From: Clitopilus passeckerianus
Taxonomy: Eukaryota; Basidiomycota; Agaricomycetes; Agaricales; Entolomataceae
DNA: 64,000 nt
NCBI GenBank assembly: GCA_944990035.1
Contig: CALYLX010000074.1
Coordinates: forward strand, 297,503-361,502
Reading direction: 5' to 3'
This document shows positions 56,098-64,000 of the stretch, one piece after another. The notes beneath the pieces are model-generated. The model had not been told where the DNA came from, ran no database searches, and saw nothing but the letters and a program-made list of their open reading frames with translations. Position 1 is the stretch's first letter; every line of letters begins with the position of its first letter. The translations under genes and the position numbers were made by a program.

Positions 56098-57539
56098 CTA
56101 ATTTTCATAGCGAAATTTAACCTTGAATCCTTTTTCCCGAGCCATCTGCTCAATACCCTCCTTCCTGCTTGAGGCCGTTTTCTGTTTCCGATCCACCTCC
56201 TTCACGAATGTCGCGTGGATTGATGACCAGCCAACATCTATTTCTTCAATCTCGGAGAAGGCATCAAACCCGTCTTCCGTGTTGATGTCTTTGCCGCGTA
56301 CATAGAACGTTAGCACGGCCTTCTGCTCCGTCGAGGTCGGGGTCCAAGACAAGACGTTTCGAGTCAACACACGGCCCCTGAGCTCCAGCTTCGTCAAGTT
56401 GATCATTTTCGGCAGAAGTAGGTCGAATATGGACTCCTCTCCTCCCTCTGAGTCGACTTGAATGAAAGCGGGGTCACAGTCGAGGATGCGAATAACCTTT
56501 GCCGTAGGCGTTATGGTGGCGAGGAATGTTGACATTTCGTCGGGGAAATGCCATCTATTTTCTCTAATATGAGCGTATGCAGCCGGGAAGGTTTGTCGGG
56601 ACACGACATGAAATGCTCAAGTTGTCGAAGAGAGAGTCTCTCGTTATCGATTGCCATTACTTCTAGTTGGTATTGAGGTGTCTTTGCTAAAAGTGAGCTG
56701 GCTTTCCTTCTGGCCATATCGTATACTCACCTTCGAGGAAGCGCTAGCGTCCCTGTAAAACACGAAATATACATGAACACCTCGGTTGCGACCTCAATTG
56801 ACATCAGAGACAACCAACTTTGCGTAGGCTGATTTAGACTTCCCTTGCCGCTCAACCAGAGTCGTCGTAGTTTTGGCATATCTGAGATAATATCCTGGAC
56901 CTGCTGTACCGAAAGGAGCCAAGATACGCTTTGACCCTTCATACCGTAGGCGGTGCATCCAAAATCCTGGATTTTTCGTAATTTGGAGATATCTGCTTTA
57001 GCCCGCGTCAAGACAAACAAATTGATCGCTAGTTGGCGCAGATGTGGTGTATGCTTGAAGATGTCTGAAATGCCATGAACATAATACCGAGGACATTCCT
57101 CTACTTGGAAGTCTTTGAGATCAAACACCGTGATAAGAGGTCCCCATTCGGTGGAATGATTCTGAATTGCTCGCGCGAAGTTGTCGATGGGGTAGATGCG
57201 CACCCTGTTAAACTGGGATTCTCGCAAGAGTTTGTTGACTGGGTTGAAGAGCAGTTTGTTGTCCTTGCCCAGTCTCTCGAAAAAGACCTTTAGGATTGTG
57301 AGCCAAGATTTCTGGACAAGTGCCGCATCCAGGAGCTGGCGAGACATGGGAAGAAAACGTCCGATTGTTTGAAGAACTTCGGGTGGAAGAGACCGAGGAC
57401 CTGGCTCGTCACGTTTGCAAGGTAGGACGCGTATGAAATACATCTCTGGGTATTGGCATTCGGGAGCACAATCGCGGGCCCGGGACCAGCTTCTTGAATG
57501 CCGGAAGTTGTTGCAATCCAATGAGAATGCTATCTCCAT
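56098..57539 (-). CDS. F-box protein with leucine-rich C-terminal part
   Basis: The first long exon (57539 to about 56730) contains an F-box: RSLPPEVLQTIGRFLPMSRQLLDAALVQKSW. Degenerate leucine-rich repeats follow (LRQLAINLF, LRRLWLSGKG). A middle exon reads QYQLEVMAIDNERLSLRQLEHF and SRLHTLILEKI. The final exon (from about 56550) has LLLPKMINLTKLELRGRVL, FSEIEEIDVGWSS and ends FKVKFRYEN before TAA at 56098. F-box proteins act as substrate receptors of SCF ubiquitin ligases. The exon joins around 56720 and 56560 could not be fixed with confidence. The upstream start could be the ATG at 57539 (MEIAFSLDCNN) or a later one. The target protein is unknown; such genes are numerous and variable in basidiomycetes. 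Confidence 0.7.
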
Positions 57540-59463
57540 TGTGTGAGGATTCAACGTTGGGCAGTGTGAGGATGACAAAGGGATCTTGTCGTTGGCCAGT
57601 ATTGCGATGGGCTGTCGCCGGGGGTCCCGTTTCATTCCACGAAACGGTTCGACAACACACCAGGAAGAATCCCTGTCGGTACAGAATTCAATACCAAGGG
57701 TAACTGGGCAAAGTCTGAGTTGGTCTCCATCCCGATTGTTTGAGGTGGACCTGATACTGTTGGCGTTAACGGACTACGATCATCAATAAGCCATGATACC
57801 CAGCAACTGGGAAAGTTGGAAGGGCGTACACTGAATGACGGCCTAACCCTCGACATGTTTGGTAGGGCAGATATGCCGGGACGTTCAACCAGGACGAGCA
57901 TGAGTTGGATCCCGGCGTATGTGCGCCATAGTCCTGCATCCAGGACCACTGATATGGTCAAGTTGTTGAAAACGTTGCTCTGGGGTGCGACGGTGCTCAA
58001 CCAAACCGCATCCTTCGGCGGCGCCTGTAGAGCCATTGCGCCAGTAGGATGAACCAGGTGAAGATGGCTGGTGTAGAGTGAAAGGTTTAGCTATTGTCTT
58101 TTCGCTTACGTCAGTCCCATCGGCCGATGGCGCATCGCTAGATCTGGCAAGATAGTTCTTTGTCCGGGATATTGTTTTGAAGGTCTCTGGCTATTACATT
58201 GGCAGCCTTCAGACTTCCCCTAGAAGGCTATCGGCGCATCGAGTCACAACCTCCTCAGGCTAGGGGAGATATAGGCTCCACCGAAGTCAGGTAGTTCTTT
58301 CTCACCCGGAGCATATCCTTGTATGTTTTCAAGACTTGTATACACGTGACTCTGATTCATACAGGGTCAGGGGCCGATGGAAAGGTGGGCCGGCGGCGAT
58401 AGGGCATGAATGAATTCTACGAGTACCTTCTCCCAAGTCAGGTCAATCATGGATGGACGGCTGTCGATTGAAAGGCGTGTATTTAGGTGCGGTACGCGGT
58501 ACTTACGCGAGGCACATTGAATGTGATTGATCCTGTCGAGGTTACCAGTGTCACGCAGTCGAAGTTGACTGAACAAGATCAAGAATAGCACAAGAGATCG
58601 ATATCGACGCCGACCGTGATGCAACTCATTAGAAGAGCCGCTATGACCGTCGAGAGTTCTTATGAACATATCCTCAAGATTGATCAAGACGATCCAAGTA
58701 GCCGGTTATCATCTGTATCAGCACATATGTGGCTGGCAGGCGTCTGTTTCGAATAGATTTCCGGTCCGTTTACGGGCACGAATAGCACGGGTTCAATTGA
58801 GATTGGCAAAATTTAGGCTTTATTTACATCGAAGAGAAGAACTGCCACCGCCAAACCAGGGCTGAGGAACGGCAGATCGAGAAGACGGCAGAAAACGTCA
58901 GTGTGATATGGAGTTGCTGCGTTGATTTCCTGAAATGGTATCGCGTCGAAGGACCAGCAACTGCAGATCCCCTATTACAGTTTACTCTACCCGTTCCTTC
59001 TTCTACGTCGTCCCTTTACCTCTCCACGTCGTCTTCCTATGCCTCCTCACTGCGAAATAACATGCACTACTCGTTCTCCCTCCCCCAGTCCATGCCCCAA
59101 ACCACGCACAGCCTTATCGGCGGAGTCCTAAAGTTTTCGTTGAGGTAAACAACAGGCTACTCGGGTCCATAATTGCAGTGCCGTGGGAAATAACCCACAC
59201 ACCTACACCTCACCCTAACCACCGACTTGGGTACACACGTTCGCGTCCCGTCGTCCAAACAGTGTCCGAGGCGTCGTCTTACGTTTTAATTCAGCGCCCG
59301 GTTATCTCTTCATATCGAGGACATATCGCTGGACGGTACAGATACCTGCTAAGGAAAGCTTGATTATCAAGCAGCCACTCTTGACGAAGTGTCGAGGCAG
59401 AAGAAGAAAGGGACGCCACACTTTGGTCAGACGGGCGTCTTTTGGCACCACTAGTCTAGGCGA
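57540..59463. other. Intergenic region with one weak minus-strand frame
   Basis: About 1.9 kb. A 134-codon ATG frame on the minus strand at 57632-58036 (MALQAPPKDAVWL...) could be a small gene or an upstream exon but has no motif I recognise. The pyrimidine-rich stretch at 58980-59130 is probably the promoter of the downstream gene. Confidence 0.35.
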
Positions 59464-62400
59464 ATGGAACTCGCTACGCTGCCAAGGAGGAGTCCTAGGT
59501 TCCCTCATTCACCCAATGCATCTAGCACATCGTCATCGTCGCATGCTGTCGCCGCAGGTGTCTCCGCAAACGCCACTGCTGTTGCAAGCTCGAGTTCGGG
59601 CTTGAGGCAAAGTTACTCTCACCATCATACATCGGTACATCACCAGGAGGTGCAGCAAGAAGAACCAGCAGCTGAGGCCGTAGCAACAGCGCCCACAATA
59701 CCATCTAATAGGAAACGACCTCGACTCACCTTGGATCTACCCAGCACTCCCAAAACTCCTACGGGCCTCAGCCCACGAGATATCAGGGCTCTCAAGCGCC
59801 GAAAACTTCTTCATCCAGGCTCACCTACCCCCTCTGCACCCCCTTCACCCACCGCAACAACGAACGGCAATGCCATTACCGGCCCATCGAATTCTACCCC
59901 GACGTCCTCACCCCTCACTTCCCCCACATCTGCGATACCCACACTGAGATCCTCAACGCCACCGGCGCCACCTTCCATGCCTCCCCTCATTCAACCTACT
60001 TCAGCGCATGCTGTCAGGCCAGAGCGAAGGAAGAAGCTTGGTTTTGAGAGCAGCCCTCTGAGCCGGAATAGCACCACGCCTACGACTCCGACCACACCTT
60101 CGTCGCCTCTGGCTGCACCTGCAAGCAGGCATGGATATGCACTTCGCTCTGCCCCTGCTCAGATCCTCGAACCTTTACCAATGGAGGGCATCAAGGGTAA
60201 AGGGAAGGCAACAGACGTAAAACCTACCACAACTGGCGGAAAACGTCGGAGAAAGGAGAACTCGGCTACTCTTGCTAACGCTGTATGTTTTCCCCCTTCC
60301 TATGTACTTATTCCAACCAAAAGCTGACTATATGCTATCAATAGCCACTCGCAAAACGCCTTCGCTCTAATTCAACACCTGCCTCGCTCACCACCCTATC
60401 TGTGGCCACCTCGCTGACGCGGTCAAGGAGAGGAGTCCCCCGCCCACATGCGTCACCACCTTCATCATCCCTTACCAATGAGAAGGGGAAAGCCAAAGCG
60501 GTTGAACCCGCACCTTTACAGCCTATCTCGGAGGACTCTCTCGCACCACCGCCCGCAAAACGACCATATATGAGGGCACTACGAAGCAATTCGACAGTGC
60601 CTGCAGACCTGAATTTGGCCCCGCCTCCTACCCATAGACGGACTAGATCGCGTGGTTCAGTGAATGAGGATGAAACTGGAGGGCGAAGTCGAGGTCAACA
60701 CCACCAACACCAACCAAGGAAGAGGCCGCGGCCGAGGTGGGAGGGCGAGAGGCGGTGCTGGAAGAGGAAGAGGGAGGAAGAGGGTTGACATTATTGAGGC
60801 GTCGCCTAAGGGTTCAGATGAAGACAGGCGAATGGAGGAGGATGTCCCAGAGATGGTTTTGGACGAGACATCGTCAACACCATTGGCACATGCATCACTA
60901 CAGTCGCCAAAGGAACCAGCACCATCACCGTCGCAAACTCCGTCGTCAGTGCCTTCAAGACCGCATACACCTACTCCGACGTCAACGCCTTTGCGGATAA
61001 TGTCCCAATATGGCCTAATACCCCGGAACCGAGAGTTGTAGTCACCGAGCAACGACAGGATACGCCTGAGCTCCAGCCCTCCCAAGCGACGCCAGTTGTC
61101 GAAGTCTCTGCAGCACCAGCAGGTATCACCTGTCTCTAGTGAGGAGGTCTCGCCGTCAACTCCATCCCCATCGTCGTCAGTCTCAGACTCGTCTACTCTT
61201 GTCGAGCAATCGCCAGCGTCGATCGAGTTTACGGCTCCTGACGCTACAGCTCCGCTCGCGCCAACTGCTTCTCAACGGCCTCCCTTACGACTCCGTATTC
61301 CTGGCGATGATGCCGAGACGACTCAGCAAACCTGGGAAGCGTGCATGACCAATGCAACCAACAGAAACAGCATGCTCAGCAGTTAAATGCTTCATCGTTC
61401 TCTCTTGCCCCCAGTTTCTGGACCTTCGGGAGCTCAGACAATGCAAGATCCCAATCAAGTCCAAGCGCCCATGCTCGTGGATCCTGCACCTGTTTCTCAG
61501 GACATGGGTTACCAGCAGCAGCCGCAGCCTGGGTATCCGCAGGATCCTGCGTTCCAGCAGATGTCGGCGGAAGATCAGGTGGCCTATGACCAGGTGTATC
61601 AGCAGCAACTCGCTCAGCAACAGCAACAGATGGCTCAGCAGCAGCAGATGCAGCAACAGCAAGTACAGCAAGTACAAAGACGACAAACTGCGCCTGGCCT
61701 GTGGGAGGTCGCTTGCAAGATCCGGGTTTGTGAATTGTGAGTATTTTTCCCGACCAATTTTATTCTATGTTTGGCTATCTTGGCCATCATTGAGGACATG
61801 CAGAATCTGTTCGCTATATGCGCCCGCGTAGCCCGTAATGTGTTTGCTTTTCTGGACTGCCATCCAATCTTTTTCATTAAAATTTTATTCGAGACAAGTG
61901 TCGCTAATTTCATTTCTTACAGGGAACGTCGCTATTCCTGGATCACCATCCGTGACCTCGTTAATCAGGAAGCAACAGAGTATGCAATGCGACATGGAAT
62001 GCCCAGAAGTTGGTGGAGAGTGCCGCCTCCCCCGCCCCAACTCCACCCTCAATCACGCTGCGCTTCACCGTCCTCAATGCCCGCGAACTTACCTTCCGTA
62101 TCAGTACCCACCGATGATACCTCAGACGGCGCTCTCAGAGCCCCATCCACTACGCCTAATCCCCAAGAAGACGACGATGGCGAAGATTGGAGTGATTACG
62201 AGAGCGAGTTCAGCGACGCCGAAAGCGACGGCAAGATCAGCAGAGAGAGCTCTAACGGAAACTCACCCGTGGACTCTGCTATCGAAGCTGCTGTCGAGAA
62301 ATCCGTTTCACCGTCGAACTCACCTAGACGGAAGAAGAGGAAGCCAGCTGCCACCACTCCATCTGCTGACGTAGCTCCCAGCAGTGCTACGACCGATGTT

Positions 62401-64000
62401 CCCAACACCCCTACTCCTGCTCCCATCCCATTCAACTTTTCCGCGGCGAGCGACGATGCTGCGAAGAAACGCCGTCGTTCTTGGCCAGGAGAATATGGGT
62501 ATAACGACGAGGACGTTGACATGGATGATGATGACGACGACAGCGACGATGATGAAGAGGACGAAGATGCTGATGCGGAGAGATCGACCCTGATGCTTGG
62601 CATGACCCCAGCTTCCAAGTCGTTGCCCAACCTGTGGATCTCGACATCGATGCTGATGATGCTGAGGACAGCGAGGACAAGGAAAATGCCGCTGTACCTG
62701 CCAAGGATGCCCGGCAGGGAGGAGAAGACGAGGCGGAAGACGCCTGTTGTCGAAGTCGGAGGCACTATGTCGGCGTTCTACGTCCCTCCCATGCCACCTT
62801 CACCACCCATGACTACCACGTCGCTTCCTTCACCTCCACCTCAGCAACACCAGGAACTTGGCCCAGGCCTAGACGTGCTCATAGGCGGCGGGGACCAGGA
62901 TGTGGAGATGGGAACACCCTCGACAGGACAGTGGAGACATGGGATCCTTCGCCTCTTTGGCCGAAGGCTCAGGTTCACCCACATCACCCTCGTCCCCAGC
63001 ACAGTACGGCTCACCGACGTACGAGGCTAATGCATCTGGCCTGGAGAATGGCTCTCCGCCGACATGTACTCACAAACCTCGCCTGCAATGTCGCCCGCAA
63101 CATTCATCCCTGGTATGAACATGATGTACGAATCGACTTTGCCTGTCCCTGCCCCTAGATTGGCGACGATCAGGGTGCACGCTTTGCGAAGTGCAGAGGT
63201 GGGGAGGGTTGTCGTTGGCAAGGGAACACCTGTCGACAGGAGGAGGGTCATGGAGTGGGCGAACGCTGGGAGTCCTGTGAGGGAGTTCATGGGCACAGAT
63301 CGAGACGAGAGGCTGGATTTTTTTCGACGTGGGGTGGTGAGCGATGAAGAAGGAAGGAAAAACGTCGGGAGTTCGTCAGATCCAGGGACGGGGTTTGTCA
63401 ATAACATGACGGCACCCATATCGGCTGCAACAGATTCAAATATTTCTCCTACGAGCCAGCCTCAGCAAGCGCTTTTTATGGAGGATCCAGGGATGTGGGA
63501 TGCCTTTCTTGAGACTTTGAAGACGAACGGGGATTCTGTTGACATGCGTGGCGATAACATAGCTGCTTCGTCGCCTGGTATGATGACGTCCAGCCTACGG
63601 TCTGAGCCAGAACGAGCATTCGAGCCCGCCCCTCCACCCCTCCCACCCCTCTCTTACTCCCTTTCTACACCACCGACTTCACCCTCTCCACCACACCCCT
63701 TAGTTCTGCTGCACTCCTCGGCCTCTCGAATGGTGATGCAAACATTTATTATGGTGACAGCTCCTCCAGTTCATCTTCCAGTGGCCCGAGTTATAACGGA
63801 ATGCCCATGGGTGCTCCAGGTATGGGCATCAACTCGGCCGCCGCTGCCGCCGCTGATTTTGGGATCGGGATGTTTGGAATGGGTTTCAACGTGGGTGTTG
63901 GAGTAGAGGGGGATTGGTCTTGCCGTCGGTGCCGCAGGTGTTGCCTCTGGGATGGTCAATATCCCCCGCCTACCCACGTTCCAACTTCCCGACTACACCC
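59464..64000 (+). CDS. Large low-complexity nuclear-type protein, 3' end beyond the window, several frame breaks
   Basis: Exon 1 (59464-60282) and the exon from 60345 join in phase across an AATAG-terminated intron. The protein is rich in Ser, Pro, Thr, Gln and basic residues, with nuclear-signal-like patches (NRKRPRLTLDLP, ALKRRKLL, GGKRRRKEN, RRKKRKPAA), an RG-rich segment near 60720, a poly-Gln tract near 61600-61680 and a long acidic stretch near 62520-62580. A gap at about 61740-61920 is probably an intron. The coding signal switches frame near 60690, 61035, 61115, 62585, 62740 and 62920, mostly without room for introns; each switch fits gain or loss of one or two bases. The final readable part is Gly/Ala/Met-rich. 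No catalytic domain was recognised. It may be a transcriptional or chromatin regulator, but this rests only on composition. Confidence 0.6.
61601..61680 (+). repeat. CAG/CAA-rich tract encoding poly-Gln
   Basis: Runs of CAG and CAA interrupted by ATG and GTA codons encode QQLAQQQQQ-type sequence inside the low-complexity gene. It is a likely slippage-prone microsatellite. Confidence 0.8.

Noticed and set aside
57632..58036. Small minus-strand gene of 134 codons
   Set aside because: It has an ATG but no motif, homologue or splice context that I can support. It is only noted in the intergenic entry.
1..64000. Bacterial-type operons, CRISPR arrays, prophage or integrated virus
   Set aside because: No repeats with regular spacers, viral genes or bacterial signals were seen. 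All recognisable genes are eukaryotic with introns.

Overview
The window is nuclear DNA from a filamentous basidiomycete, most likely an Agaricomycete. Genes are cut into many exons by introns of about 50-70 bases with GT...AG ends and CTNAC/CTGAC-like branch points. Several families are typical of that group: DUF6534-type multi-pass proteins, MYND/ankyrin proteins, a GPAGA-type NACHT protein, etherase-related glutathione transferases and a UstYa-like (DUF3328) protein. Exon coordinates were worked out by hand from splice signals, reading phase and family knowledge; no database search was run.

Layout. 1-320: 3' end of a UstYa-like gene. 459-2467 (-): WD40 gene with two in-frame stops. 3517-5016 (+): BTB-domain protein. 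5340-5803: 464-bp MITE. 7561-8639 (-) Maf pyrophosphatase and 8790-9959 (+) HUS1, divergent. 10271-11360 (-) PIG-X/Pbn1 and 11412-12017 (-) isochorismatase-like hydrolase, tightly spaced. 13276-14286 (-): MYND/ankyrin gene with one in-frame stop. 14700-15591 (-): monothiol glutaredoxin. 16894-19834 (-) Ku70 (19 exons) and 20088-21337 (+) PP2A activator, divergent. 25325-26941 (+): ornithine decarboxylase. 28376-30298 (+): APSES transcription factor. 31508-34781 (-): SPX phosphate transporter. 36219-37193 (+): unknown protein. 38237-40394 (+): DUF6534-like protein. 40599-41929 (+): another membrane protein. 42310-44363 (+): NACHT NTPase with altered Walker motifs. 45050-47820 (-): SAM-domain tail-anchored protein. 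48728-49554 (+): GST. 50255-51228 (-): AlkB-like dioxygenase. 51484-53266 (-): 4-aminobutyrate aminotransferase. 53733-53975 (-): small membrane protein. 56098-57539 (-): F-box protein. 59464-64000 (+): large low-complexity protein running off the window.

The genes do not form an obvious pathway. Three concern genome integrity (HUS1, Ku70, AlkB-like) but are far apart. I found no clearly new multi-gene system. The most unusual signals are: (i) coding breaks in six genes, several being single-base gains or losses in homopolymers (52557, 45865, 53795, 53250, 60-63 kb) and three being in-frame stops (1028, 1829, 13681); (ii) a NACHT protein with substitutions in both Walker A and Walker B; (iii) an isochorismatase fold with Ser at the catalytic Cys position, 51 bases upstream of PIG-X; (iv) a UstYa-like gene at the left edge that may mark a peptide-metabolite cluster outside the window.
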